In this document: positions 37,783 to 46,440 of the stretch, piece after piece | How positions within the stretch are numbered: position 1 is the stretch's first letter | Layout: each line of letters begins with the position of its first letter | DNA from: Clostridium ganghwense | GTDB lineage: Bacteria; Bacillota; Clostridia; Clostridiales; Clostridiaceae | NCBI RefSeq assembly: GCF_026735165.1 | Contig: NZ_JAPQES010000006.1 | Coordinates: 62,001 to 126,000, forward strand | DNA length: 64,000 nucleotides | Direction: 5' to 3' | The notes under the pieces: model-generated | Told to the model about the DNA's origin: nothing | The model's input: only the letters and a program-made list of their open reading frames with translations | The model's database searches: none | Program-made: the position numbers and the translations under genes

Positions 37783-38217
37783 TTACTTTTGAAGTACTCC
37801 TACTTTCTGTAACTTACTTAAAACATCTTGTCCTTCATGACACTCTTTATATTCTTTACTTACATCATTCCCTGCTTCAAGTCCAAAATGTTTTCCTGCT
37901 GCCCACGCCGCTTCAAATGTTACATCATAAACTATCCCATTCACCGCAATATATGCTGGATTACCATTTTTACCATTAAATTTAGAAAGTTCTTCTAAAG
38001 TAAAAGTCTTATCTTCAGTCTGTCTATCAGCACTCGCTGCCTTTTTCATATTAGTAACATAGTTTTTTATGACATACATCTTATACAGTTCTTGGTGGAT
38101 TAAATTATCATAAAACATTTTTTCATACATTGTGGTACACATAGAACTTATATAACTTAGTTCATTAATATTTTTTTTCATTCTATTAATTAGCAGCTCA
38201 CAATTCTTTATATACAT
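37783..38217 (-). CDS. Cytochrome b5-like heme-binding domain protein
   Basis: A 144-residue protein. The first ~65 residues are helical with no clear relative. The remainder is a cytochrome b5-type domain (FTLEELSKFNGKNGNPAYIAVNGIVYDVT, GKHFGLEAGNDVS, ECHEGQDVLSKLQKVG), with two candidate heme-ligand His residues. No membrane helix is seen. As first gene of the hydrogenase operon, it may pass electrons to or from the hydrogenase; that is inference. The ATG at 38217 is preferred because AAAAGG abuts the first ATG at 38226. Confidence 0.78.
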   Translation of the reverse strand: MYIKNCELLINRMKKNINELSYISSMCTTMYEKMFYDNLIHQELYKMYVIKNYVTNMKKAASADRQTEDKTFTLEELSKFNGKNGNPAYIAVNGIVYDVTFEAAWAAGKHFGLEAGNDVSKEYKECHEGQDVLSKLQKVGVLQK

Positions 38218-38265
38218 GCAATCCATCCTTTTAAAAGTTTACCCTTAATAATATGCAGTAGAGGT

Positions 38266-38320
38266 TAATAAAATGAATACACAAGAAAATTGCGTATCAA
38301 TCTTCTTGTGTATTCATTAA
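38266..38320 (-). terminator. Terminator of the ferritin-like gene
   Basis: AATGAATACACAAGAA and TTCTTGTGTATTCATT form a 16-bp stem, followed by TTATTAA on the minus strand. It separates this gene from the hydrogenase operon, whose promoter must lie in the ~50 bp after it; only weak -35/-10 candidates are visible there. Confidence 0.85.
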
Positions 38321-38336
38321 AAATATGTTGTTTTAT

Positions 38337-39377
38337 TTACTTTTTCATCTTGCTTTCTTTTAACAGCTTGGATTCACCTGTATTTTCCCAAATTTCTACT
38401 TGTTCAATAGCTTCTTGAGGAGTATACCCTCTCCCTACTAAAACTCCTGATAAAATAAACTCTTGAAATAGGTGTTCTAAATTAATTCCCTGTTTTACTT
38501 CTTCTAATGCACGTTGTACTAAAGGCTCAATGTACATTACCCATTGATCAGGAGTATACTCATCCTTGTTTATTCTAAAAAGATGTCTAGTCATCGTACT
38601 CCAATATGCTTTTGCTTCTTCTTCAAGCTTTGTAAGTCTGGTATAATAATCTGGAAATTCTCTTAGATGTGCTAAAGCAATCTTCCCTGTTATAATAGGA
38701 TCATCTTCTGTGACATTAGTAGGAAAGTATTTTCTTCCATGTTCAAGCTCCGTATCTAATCCCATTCTGAATTGCTCTAAGTCAAATTTTTCTTTGCTAA
38801 AATCAATACCAAGTTGTTTTGCAATTTCACTTGCTTCCTCTGTAGTAAAACTGGTTTTACCCTTAGTACTTGAACTCATATTTAGTTTACTAAAACCACT
38901 ATTTTCAGCCTTATTTATACTTAGTATATAATTATATTTGTTGGCATGTTTCAATTGATCAGTGAGAATTTCAAATACCATATCCCTGTAATATCTGTTT
39001 GGCATTCCTGCACGAATATCTCTATATCTTTCTACTGCAGCCAACTCACCAAATAAGGCTTTTTTAATTCCGTCAATATAAGATTTAGACTTTTTAAATT
39101 CTATATCCTTCGGTGTAGTAATTTTTTGTCCAGTAAATGCTTTATAAATTTCTCTAAACATTTTATTATGTTTTCTTTCATCATCTCGAATAGATGCAAT
39201 AATCTCCTTTTCTTCCTGTGTTGGCGCAACGGATATTAAGTAATCATAAAATAATTCATCTTCTCTCTCATCTTGTACTGCATCTCTTATCAGCATTAGT
39301 GATTTTTCTAATGTTTTATAAGACATTGGTCTTCCACAATAGCCTGGCACCATATAAGGCATATTGAACATCTCCAA
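38337..39377 (-). CDS. Ferritin-like di-iron protein with DUF5661-like domain
   Basis: A ~346-residue protein with two recognisable parts. Residues ~20-165 form a rubrerythrin-like four-helix bundle (ERE.EL.Y.YLISVAPTQEEKE, IRDDERKHNKMF, GELAAVERYRDIRAG, DQLKHANKY), with E-x-x-H motifs for two irons. Residues ~185-270 resemble DUF5661 (AKQLGIDFSKEKFDLEQFRMG, LEHGRKYFP, AHLREFPDYYTRLTKLEEEA). A third, unknown C-terminal region follows. No rubredoxin domain is present. A TTG at 39377 sits 8 nt from GGAGG; the ATG at 39371 is an alternative. A role in oxidative stress is likely but unproven. Confidence 0.75.
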   Translation of the reverse strand: MEMFNMPYMVPGYCGRPMSYKTLEKSLMLIRDAVQDEREDELFYDYLISVAPTQEEKEIIASIRDDERKHNKMFREIYKAFTGQKITTPKDIEFKKSKSYIDGIKKALFGELAAVERYRDIRAGMPNRYYRDMVFEILTDQLKHANKYNYILSINKAENSGFSKLNMSSSTKGKTSFTTEEASEIAKQLGIDFSKEKFDLEQFRMGLDTELEHGRKYFPTNVTEDDPIITGKIALAHLREFPDYYTRLTKLEEEAKAYWSTMTRHLFRINKDEYTPDQWVMYIEPLVQRALEEVKQGINLEHLFQEFILSGVLVGRGYTPQEAIEQVEIWENTGESKLLKESKMKK

Positions 39378-39478
39378 TTCTATTTCCTCCCTAAAAATAA
39401 AAAACTTTAATATCACGGTATTATGATATGCTAAATATTTTAATGAGTTACCAGTTTTAGTTATAAACTAAAATCGTA

Positions 39479-39533
39479 TATATGTAACAAAATGTTGTAT
39501 ATAGTTGACATTTAATTTTTGAAGGAGTATTAT
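39479..39533 (+). promoter_or_regulatory. Promoter and palindrome upstream of the XRE/membrane-protein pair
   Basis: TTGACA (39505-39510), 17 bp, then TATTAT (39528-39533) form a sigma-A promoter. Just upstream is a near-perfect palindrome, TATATGTAACA-AAA-TGTTGTATATA (39479-39503). The small XRE regulator encoded downstream could bind there to control itself. Confidence 0.65.
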
Positions 39534-39566
39534 TAAATTGCAAATAACAATAATAAGAGGTGTCAT

Positions 39567-39791
39567 ATGGCTAGAAGAAAAAAACTATTTAATACAAAAA
39601 TAAAAGTACTCAGAGCTGAGAGGAATTTAACTCAGGAAGATTTAGCTATAGACTTAGGAGTTAATAGGGGGACAATTTTAGAAATTGAAAGAGGAACTTT
39701 TAACCCTTCTTTAAAACTTGCTTTTTCTATTGCTAAATATTTTGGTAAGACAGTAGACGAAATTTTTGAAATGTTGGAGGATGAGGAATAA
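39567..39791 (+). CDS. XRE-family HTH regulator
   Basis: A 74-residue Cro/C1-type regulator of the short YgzD/Rha-like kind: IKVLRAERNLTQEDLAIDLGVNRGTI, EIERGTFNPSLKLAFSIAKYFGKTVDEIF. The stop overlaps the next ATG by one base (TAATG). Such HTH/membrane-protein pairs are common in Firmicutes. It probably regulates its own operon. Confidence 0.9.
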   Translation: MARRKKLFNTKIKVLRAERNLTQEDLAIDLGVNRGTILEIERGTFNPSLKLAFSIAKYFGKTVDEIFEMLEDEE

Positions 39792-40417
39792 TGGCAAATA
39801 CAAACAATTTATTATTATCTGTCAATATAATATTTGTTGCACTTATAAGTGCTTCATTTTTAATAACATTATTAGGTGAAAAAGATGAGTTAGAGCTTTA
39901 TGCATTTAATAATTCATTAAAAAATTCTGTTGTTATTGTTATTCTATCATTAATAGGATATAGTTTTTATTTATTATCAGTAGGTAAAAGTATTATTAGT
40001 ATCAACGTTATTTTCTTTAGTATAGAAGGCTTAGGTCTTTTAAGCATAATTTTTTACTTCTTGGAATTGAAAGGAATAAGTTTTTTAATAAAAATAAAAA
40101 ATAAAAAACTTGCAAATGTTTTAATATATATTTCTATAGCCGTAAGTGTTTTTTCAACAATCAGTCTTATCTTTACACCTAAGTTTTTTGCCAATAACAC
40201 AGGCCTCATAAGATACGACGAATTAATTTTATATGTAAATGTAATTTTACTAGGACTTATAATACCAATGTTTCCTACTATAAGAGGTAAATTAACAAGA
40301 GAAGAATACAAAAAAGAACAAAAAGAAATCAATAAAATGTTTAACCTTTTTCTTCTAATATATTTAATATTTATGGTTGGTTTAATAGGATATGTAATTT
40401 ATAAAACAGCTATCTAA
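39791..40417 (+). CDS. Multi-pass membrane protein of unknown function
   Basis: A 208-residue protein with about six hydrophobic segments and a basic, charged loop (RGKLTREEYKKEQKEINKM) before the last helix. It resembles the DUF2178/DUF3796-type membrane proteins that accompany small XRE regulators, but I cannot assign a family firmly. It is translationally coupled to the XRE gene and followed by a bidirectional terminator. Confidence 0.72.
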   Translation: MANTNNLLLSVNIIFVALISASFLITLLGEKDELELYAFNNSLKNSVVIVILSLIGYSFYLLSVGKSIISINVIFFSIEGLGLLSIIFYFLELKGISFLIKIKNKKLANVLIYISIAVSVFSTISLIFTPKFFANNTGLIRYDELILYVNVILLGLIIPMFPTIRGKLTREEYKKEQKEINKMFNLFLLIYLIFMVGLIGYVIYKTAI

Positions 40418-40440
40418 CCGTGGACATGTATTAATTAACA

Positions 40441-40480
40441 AAAGTCTGTAATTCTAAAAATTAAAATTACAGACTTTTAT
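40441..40480. terminator. Bidirectional terminator
   Basis: AAAGTCTGTAATT and AATTACAGACTTT form a 13-bp stem between the convergent membrane-protein and speB genes, with A/T tails on both sides. Confidence 0.88.
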
Positions 40481-40484
40481 ATAT

Positions 40485-41333
40485 TTATATAGCCAACACT
40501 AATTCTCTTAATATCTTACAAGCAACAGCATTAGAAACTCCGCTTATATCATATTGTGGTGCTAACTCAACTATATCAGCACCTACTATATTTAATCCTT
40601 GCATAGTTTTTATAGCTTCCATCATTTCTTTAAATGTTATTCCACCTGGTTCAGGAGTACCTGTTCCTGGGAAAATTGATGGATCTAAAATATCTAAATC
40701 AATAGTTATGTATACAGGTTTATCTCCTATTTCTTTAACAGCTTCTGCAAGACCATCACAAGAAAATTTTGTTAAATTAGTATGTTCCTTAGCCCATTCA
40801 AATTCTTGTTTTTCTCCTGATCTTATGCCAAACTGATATATCTTGCCGTCACCCATAAAGTCCCATGATCTTCTTATAACTGATGCATGAGATAACTTTT
40901 CACCCATATAGTCATCTCTAAGATCTGTATGTGCATCAAAATGAATTAAGTACATGTCTTTATGCTTTTCATATACTGCTTTAATAGCTGGTAAAGATAC
41001 TAAATGTTCTCCACCTATCATTACAGGAATCTTGCCATCCTTAACTATTCCTAAAGTAAATTCATTAATCATCGCTAAAACTTTTTCTGTATTTCCAAAA
41101 GGAAATTCTAAGTCTCCACCATCAAATACATTTACATCTTCTAAGTCTTTATCTAAATAAGGACTATAAGTTTCAAGCCCATAAGATTCACTTCTCATTA
41201 CATTTGACGCAAATCTAGTTCCTGGTCTAAAAGATGTAGTTCCGTCAAACGGACTTCCAAAAACAACTATTTTTGACTCTTCATATTCATTATCAAAGCC
41301 TAAAAATGTTGATATGTTCTTAGACAGTTTCAT
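40485..41333 (-). CDS. speB: Agmatinase
   Basis: A 282-residue ureohydrolase that converts agmatine to putrescine and urea. Mn-binding motifs are visible: GGEHLVSLP, HFDAHTDLRDDY, and ITIDLDILDPS, with the C-terminal PGGITFKEM and ELAPQYD. It overlaps speE by 14 bp and is the third gene of speD-speE-speB. Confidence 0.94.
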   Translation of the reverse strand: MKLSKNISTFLGFDNEYEESKIVVFGSPFDGTTSFRPGTRFASNVMRSESYGLETYSPYLDKDLEDVNVFDGGDLEFPFGNTEKVLAMINEFTLGIVKDGKIPVMIGGEHLVSLPAIKAVYEKHKDMYLIHFDAHTDLRDDYMGEKLSHASVIRRSWDFMGDGKIYQFGIRSGEKQEFEWAKEHTNLTKFSCDGLAEAVKEIGDKPVYITIDLDILDPSIFPGTGTPEPGGITFKEMMEAIKTMQGLNIVGADIVELAPQYDISGVSNAVACKILRELVLAI

Positions 41334-42174
41334 CTTCTAGCATCTCCTTAACGTAAGTAGGTAATGCAAAAGCTCCTACGTGAATTTCTGTATTATAGTA
41401 TTTAGTCTTAAGTCCTAAGCTATTCCATTTTTCTGCATTTAAATTCTTGATTGGATGTAATGCTTTTGAAGCAAATCCAAATAACCAATGTCCTGATGGG
41501 TATGTTGGCATATGATATTGATAAGCTTCTGCTATAGGGAAAATCTTCTTTATCTTGCTGTGAGCTCTCTTCATTTCTCTAGCATTGTTTTCATAATATG
41601 GACTTTCATTTTGATTTACTAATATACCCTTTTCAGTAAGTGCATTATAGCAATTTGTATAAAATTCTGTTGTAAAAAGTCCTTCTCCTGGTCCTATAGG
41701 ATCAGTAGAATCAACAATAATTAAGTCATATAAGTTTTCTTTTCCCTCTACAAATTTAATACCATCTTCAAAATATAAATTTACTCTAGGATCATCTAAT
41801 TTAGAAGCCGTAAAAGGTAAATATTCCTTTGAAGCTTTAACAACTAACTCATCTATTTCAACCATATCAATTTTTTCTATTGTGTTATATCTAGTTAACT
41901 CTCTTACTGTTCCACCATCTCCAGCTCCTATTACTAAAACATTTTTAATATCTGTATTAGTAGCCATAGCAACATGAGTTATCATATCGTGATATATAAA
42001 TTCATCTTTTTGTGTTACCATTACAAGTCCATCTATTGTAAGTAATCTTCCAAATTCCTCTGTATCAAAAACATCAACTTGTTGAAATTCACTTTTTTCA
42101 GAATAAAGATGTCTTTTTACTTTCATTGAAAGTCTAACATTGTCTGTTTGCTGTTCTGTATACCATAATTCCAT
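41320..42174 (-). CDS. speE: Spermidine synthase
   Basis: A 284-residue aminopropyltransferase that makes spermidine from putrescine and decarboxylated SAM. It has LTIDGLVMVTQKDEFIYHDM, the nucleotide-binding VLVIGAGDGGTVREL, VEIDE, and DSTDPIGPGEGLF. The length is typical. It follows speD by ~30 bp and overlaps speB. Confidence 0.96.
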   Translation of the reverse strand: MELWYTEQQTDNVRLSMKVKRHLYSEKSEFQQVDVFDTEEFGRLLTIDGLVMVTQKDEFIYHDMITHVAMATNTDIKNVLVIGAGDGGTVRELTRYNTIEKIDMVEIDELVVKASKEYLPFTASKLDDPRVNLYFEDGIKFVEGKENLYDLIIVDSTDPIGPGEGLFTTEFYTNCYNALTEKGILVNQNESPYYENNAREMKRAHSKIKKIFPIAEAYQYHMPTYPSGHWLFGFASKALHPIKNLNAEKWNSLGLKTKYYNTEIHVGAFALPTYVKEMLEDETV

Positions 42175-42206
42175 ATCATTACCTCCTAGAATTTAATTTA
42201 AAATTT

Positions 42207-42623
42207 CTATTTTGTATCTGGTTTAAATTTTATTTCACCAAAGTCTTCTTTAGCATTATGTTGTATTCTATCTACAAGTCCTCTAGCAACTTCTGATGCT
42301 TCATGTTTTTCAGCTTTAAGCTTATCTTTAAGGTAATCAAAACCAACCCATGGATTTACAGAATCTCCGCAAGTAAACAAATCTACTGAAGCATATCCGT
42401 ATTCCGGCCATGTGTGTATTGTTAAATGAGATTCTTGAATTATAACTGCTCCACTAACTCCCCATGGATTAAACATATGAAAACAACTAGTTACAATAGT
42501 AGCATTTGCTGCTTCTGCAGCTTCATTCATGTATTTTTCTATTAAAGCATGATTATTTAAAATCTCTTTATCACAATTGTAAAATTCCACTAATATATGT
42601 CTTCCTAATTGTTCTATTTTCAT
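42207..42623 (-). CDS. speD: S-adenosylmethionine decarboxylase proenzyme
   Basis: A 138-residue bacterial class 1B enzyme. Self-cleavage should occur at Glu64-Ser65 in QESHLTIHTWPE, creating the pyruvoyl group; the catalytic Cys lies in LFTCGD. It supplies decarboxylated SAM to SpeE. It is first in its operon and is preceded by a triple 38-bp repeat. Confidence 0.96.
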   Translation of the reverse strand: MKIEQLGRHILVEFYNCDKEILNNHALIEKYMNEAAEAANATIVTSCFHMFNPWGVSGAVIIQESHLTIHTWPEYGYASVDLFTCGDSVNPWVGFDYLKDKLKAEKHEASEVARGLVDRIQHNAKEDFGEIKFKPDTK

Positions 42624-42729
42624 TCTCCATTTCTCCTTTTATTTTATGCTAATATATTTTTTTATATCCTATTTAACAATATGGTTTAAGCTCTGACCAT
42701 GTACAAACTAATCGATTTTCATCCAATTT

Positions 42730-42843
42730 GTTTACTATATGTAAACCTGAAGTTTATATATAGCTTTATTTACTATGTATAAACTTTGTGTTTATTTGCA
42801 AAATTGTTTACTATTTGTAAACTTCGTGTTTATATATAGTAAA
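42730..42843. repeat. Three tandem 38-bp repeats upstream of speDEB
   Basis: The units are 42730-42767, 42768-42805 and 42806-42843, exactly 38 bp each. Each opens with a palindrome: GTTTAC-TATAT-GTAAAC, ATTTACTATGTATAAAC and GTTTAC-TATTT-GTAAAC. The second half of each carries GTTTAT(ATATAG). The phased palindromes suggest an operator array or repeated RNA hairpins controlling the spermidine operon. Confidence 0.8.
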
Positions 42844-42934
42844 TCCACATATATAAATATACTATTTTTTTGTTAATTGTCAATATATTTTTTAATTTTT
42901 TTTGGTAATTATACGAAATAAATTAAATAAATAA

Positions 42935-42976
42935 GAAAAAAGATAAAGCCAATTAATAAATTGACTTTATCTTTTA
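42935..42976 (-). terminator. Terminator of the arginine-type decarboxylase gene
   Basis: AAAAGATAAAGCCAATT and AATTGACTTTATCTTTT form a 17-bp stem with one mismatch, followed by TTCTTATTTATTT on the minus strand. Confidence 0.85.
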
Positions 42977-43000
42977 ATTTTATAATTTAAAAATTTATCA

Positions 43001-44452
43001 TTACATTCCTAAAACTTTAATATTTTCTACATAAGGATCTTCTGTATCTGTAAGCATACTATGTTGATTTTTTAAAAATCTTATATACTTTATTATTTCT
43101 CTGCTTATTCTTTCTCCTGGAGTAACTATAGGAATCCCTGGTGGATATGCCATTATAGATTCTCCACTTATTTCTCCTTCGGCATCTTCTAACTTTATAA
43201 TTTTTTTCCTAGCATAAAAAGCATCTCTTGGTGAAACTATAATTTCTGGATTTTCTAACGCTACCTTTTCAAATTTCATTTCACTACCTTTATACTTGGA
43301 ACTCATATCTCTTAAGGCATTAACAAGTGCTTTAATTGATTCTTCAGTATCGCCAACACTTACAATAGCAAGTATATTATATACATCTCCAAGCTCAACT
43401 TGTATATTATATTCATCTCTTAGTATGTCATAGGCTTTAAATCCAGTAATTCCAAGTCCTTTTACACAAACACCTAGTTTAGTTTCATCAAAATCATGAA
43501 CTCCCGGATCACCTACTAGTTCTTTACCAAAAGCATATAACCCATTAATTTTATTTATCTCATCCCTAGCATCCCTAGTATGCTCTAATACTCTTGATAA
43601 TACTTCTTCACCTTGCATAACTAGCATTTTTCTTGCTACATCTAAACTTGACATTAAAAGATACGATGCACTAGTGGTTTGTGTTAAATTCAACATAGTT
43701 TTAACAGTATTCTTATCTATTAACCCTTCATTTAATAATAAAGCTGAACTTTGTGTAAGTGAACCACCAGTCTTATGTAAACTAACTGCCGCCATATCAG
43801 CACCTAGTTCCATAGCTCCCTTTGGAAGTTCATCATGAAATCTAAAATGCGCTCCATGTGCTTCATCTACTATAACTGCCATTCCATTTTTATGTGCCAC
43901 TTTAATTATTTTTTTTAAATTTGATGTAGCCCCATAGTATGTTGGATTAATTAAAAATACAGCCTTAACATCTGGATTTTCAGCTATTGATTTTTCAACA
44001 TTTTCTACTGATACACCCATAGCTATTCCTAAGTTGTCGTTAGTCTCTGGTTGAACATATACTGGTACTGCTCCACTTAATATTAAACCATTTATAGCAG
44101 ATTTATGAGCATTTCTAGGCATTATGATTTTGTCTCCTGGTTTACATATACTCATAATCATAGCTTGAACACCAGATGATGTTCCATTTACTAAAAAAAA
44201 GGCATGATCAGCACAATATGCATCAGCCATTAACGCTTCTGCATCCTTAATAACACTTATAGGATTGCTTATATTATCAAGACATTTCATAGAATTAACA
44301 TCTATTTCCAAAACTTTTTTTCCAACAAATTCAGCAAATTCTGGTATTCCTTTTCCATGCTTATGTCCTGGCACATCAAAGGGTAAGACATTTTTTTCAT
44401 TATATTCTTTTAGAGCATCAAATAATGGAGTTCTATTCTGATTTCTTATCAT
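43001..44452 (-). CDS. Orn/Lys/Arg decarboxylase (probable arginine decarboxylase)
   Basis: A 483-residue PLP enzyme of the short Gram-positive SpeA/YaaO type. It has PFDVPGHKHGKG, NGTSSGVQAMIMS, VDEAHGAHFRFH, the PLP Lys in VSLHKTGGSLTQSS, and a C-terminal domain with AYPPGIPIVTPGE. In this context it most likely makes agmatine for the neighbouring agmatinase; lysine or ornithine use cannot be excluded. The ATG at 44452 with AAAGGTGG upstream is preferred over 44488. Confidence 0.92.
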   Translation of the reverse strand: MIRNQNRTPLFDALKEYNEKNVLPFDVPGHKHGKGIPEFAEFVGKKVLEIDVNSMKCLDNISNPISVIKDAEALMADAYCADHAFFLVNGTSSGVQAMIMSICKPGDKIIMPRNAHKSAINGLILSGAVPVYVQPETNDNLGIAMGVSVENVEKSIAENPDVKAVFLINPTYYGATSNLKKIIKVAHKNGMAVIVDEAHGAHFRFHDELPKGAMELGADMAAVSLHKTGGSLTQSSALLLNEGLIDKNTVKTMLNLTQTTSASYLLMSSLDVARKMLVMQGEEVLSRVLEHTRDARDEINKINGLYAFGKELVGDPGVHDFDETKLGVCVKGLGITGFKAYDILRDEYNIQVELGDVYNILAIVSVGDTEESIKALVNALRDMSSKYKGSEMKFEKVALENPEIIVSPRDAFYARKKIIKLEDAEGEISGESIMAYPPGIPIVTPGERISREIIKYIRFLKNQHSMLTDTEDPYVENIKVLGM

Positions 44453-44568
44453 TTTTAACCACCTTTTTTCTGCGAAAATTAGCACCACCGGCTATAATAT
44501 ATGATATGTTATACTATGATATAACGCTTGTCAATACGCTATTTTTTTACAAATAATTCATTTTAAAA

Positions 44569-44604
44569 GAAAAAACCGAGCGTACTTTTATATTTACTCG
44601 GTTA
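44569..44604 (-). terminator. Terminator of the HD-domain gene
   Basis: AACCGAG and CTCGGTT, extended by GTA/TAC-like pairing, form a stem followed by TTTTTTCTTTT on the minus strand. Confidence 0.82.
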
Positions 44605-44632
44605 CATATAAATTATTTGTTTAAATTTGCAT

Positions 44633-45265
44633 TTAATGTTTTCTATAGTTTTTAGATTTGTGTACAAATGTTTTTATATTTTCTTCTTCTTCTGCATGTC
44701 TTTCCTCAGTCATTTCTCCACGTCCTAATCTATCACATAAAGTTAGTAATGCAACTTCATCAACTGAAATTTGTGAAAGCATCTTTTCTATATCAGCAAA
44801 AGGTAAATCTTTAACTACAAAAAGAGCCTGCATATGCCATCTTACTAAAGCAGAAACTTTATCAATAAATTCTTCATCATTGGTAAGCTCCTCTAAAAAT
44901 TCCCTTGCTATCCTTTCACCATGTCTATCATGGTCATAAGAAGTTATTCTACCCTTTCTAAGCTTTGTAGTAGGTTTTTTGCCTAAATCATGTAATAAAG
45001 CAGCCCACATAAAAGCATGTGGTTCTTCGCTTACTTCCTTTTTTTCAGCAGCATTATCTACTACTAACATAGTGTGCTTCCACACACTACCTTCCGGATG
45101 ATGTTTAGGTGACTGTGGAACATCTGTTAGTTCTTCTAATAAAGTAAAAGGATATATGTTAGGAAACTCTCCTTTTCCTAATATTTCATTAAAATAATGT
45201 GATGGCTCTTTATCTTCCATTAAGTGTCTATCAAATTCTTTAAAGATAGTATTTTTATCTTCCAT
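44633..45265 (-). CDS. HD-domain phosphohydrolase
   Basis: A 210-residue HD superfamily protein: HPEGSVWKHTMLVVDNA, the metal-binding HDLGK pair, SYDHDRHGERIA and RWHMQ. The arrangement resembles the HD domain of tRNA nucleotidyltransferase-associated phosphatases. The substrate is unknown. SD GGGAGGAAG precedes the ATG. It stands alone. Confidence 0.82.
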   Translation of the reverse strand: MEDKNTIFKEFDRHLMEDKEPSHYFNEILGKGEFPNIYPFTLLEELTDVPQSPKHHPEGSVWKHTMLVVDNAAEKKEVSEEPHAFMWAALLHDLGKKPTTKLRKGRITSYDHDRHGERIAREFLEELTNDEEFIDKVSALVRWHMQALFVVKDLPFADIEKMLSQISVDEVALLTLCDRLGRGEMTEERHAEEEENIKTFVHKSKNYRKH

Positions 45266-45437
45266 ATATCTTCCTCCCTACTTTCTTACTTATATTATTC
45301 TTCCATTTGTAAAAACAATTTATTATAAAAACTTTCATATAACTAAATGGTTGGACAAACAAAATATAAACTGTTAGTATGTAGAAAGATAGAGTTTTTA
45401 CATATTTAATTTATTGCAATATGGGAGGATTTAATCT

Positions 45438-46403
45438 ATGCAAATATTTTTATATATTTTAATAAACAATATTCTACCTATATTTATTCTAATATTTTTA
45501 GGATATATTCTTGATAAAAAGTTTGAATTAAACATATATACTTTAAGCAAATTAAATTTCTATATTTTTGTTCCTATCTTTGCATTTATACAGCTTTACT
45601 CAACAAAACTACCTAAAGAAATGCTAAAAGTTGTTATTTATGCAATATTGCTATTGTTGCTAAATTATATTATTAGTACACTTGTTGCTAATTTACTTAA
45701 ATTTGATCTTCCATTAAAAAATGCATTTAAAAACTCAGTAATGTTTTATAATTCAGGAAACATAGGTATTCCTATTATCACCTTAGTTTTTAGTAGTGCT
45801 CCTTTTATTATATCTGGCAAAACCCCTTACCTTAATCTAGCTTTAACAACTCAAATAGTAATATTAGTAACTCAGAACATATTTACAAACACTTTGGGAT
45901 TTTTTAATGCCAGTCAAGGCAGCATGCATTGGAAAGATTCTATTAAGAGTATTCTAGGTATGCCTACAATATACGCTATTCCATTAGCAATTATTCTTAA
46001 AAATTCTCCATATAATTTATCAGAATCACCTATATGGCCTGCGCTTGTATATGCAAAAGAAGGAATGATATCTCTAGCCCTTATAACTCTAGGTGTTCAA
46101 TTATCTAAAACTAAGTTTAATTTTAAAAACTCATATGCCTATATCTCTAATGTACTAAGATTAATAGGTGGTCCTATTATTGCATATATACTTATAACTT
46201 TACTTAATATTAATGGAATAACCGCTCAAGCTCTTATAATTTCTTCTTCAGTTCCTACAGCAGTAAACACTGCATTAATTGCTGTTGAAAGAAATAACAG
46301 ACCAGATTTTGCCTCACAAGTAGTTATGACATCTACTCTTTTTAGTTCCATAACCTTAGTATTTGTAGTTTACATTTCAAGAATTTTATTTCCAATAATA
46401 TAA
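45438..46403 (+). CDS. AEC (auxin efflux carrier) family transporter
   Basis: A 321-residue membrane protein with ten helices. The opening NNILPIFILIFLGYILDKKF and motif NSGNIGIPIITLVF are typical of AEC permeases, which carry malate, malonate or other small anions in bacteria. The substrate is not readable. It is convergent with the antiporter operon. Confidence 0.88.
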   Translation: MQIFLYILINNILPIFILIFLGYILDKKFELNIYTLSKLNFYIFVPIFAFIQLYSTKLPKEMLKVVIYAILLLLLNYIISTLVANLLKFDLPLKNAFKNSVMFYNSGNIGIPIITLVFSSAPFIISGKTPYLNLALTTQIVILVTQNIFTNTLGFFNASQGSMHWKDSIKSILGMPTIYAIPLAIILKNSPYNLSESPIWPALVYAKEGMISLALITLGVQLSKTKFNFKNSYAYISNVLRLIGGPIIAYILITLLNINGITAQALIISSSVPTAVNTALIAVERNNRPDFASQVVMTSTLFSSITLVFVVYISRILFPII

Positions 46404-46437
46404 AAAATAACCTAGCCATTAAAGCTAGGTTATTTCT
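46404..46437. terminator. Bidirectional terminator
   Basis: AAATAACCTAGC and GCTAGGTTATTT form a 12-bp stem between the AEC gene and the end of the antiporter operon. Confidence 0.9.
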
Positions 46438-46440
46438 AAG

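Larger units (their letters stand above)
42624..43000. other. 377-bp region between speD and the decarboxylase gene
   Basis: No gene is visible. The part nearer speD holds the three 38-bp repeats (42730-42843); the part nearer the decarboxylase gene holds its terminator (42935-42976). A speD promoter should lie upstream of or within the repeats on the minus strand; the region is too AT-rich to choose one. Confidence 0.7.

Noticed and set aside
38941-41540. Further TTGGCA motifs (near 38941, 40186 and 41508) as sigma-54 promoters
   Set aside because: None has the GC doublet at the required 12-bp distance, and they lie inside coding sequence.
42730-42843. Possible CRISPR-like array from the regular 38-bp periodicity
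   Set aside because: The repeat itself fills the whole period with no unique spacers, there are only three units and no cas genes nearby.
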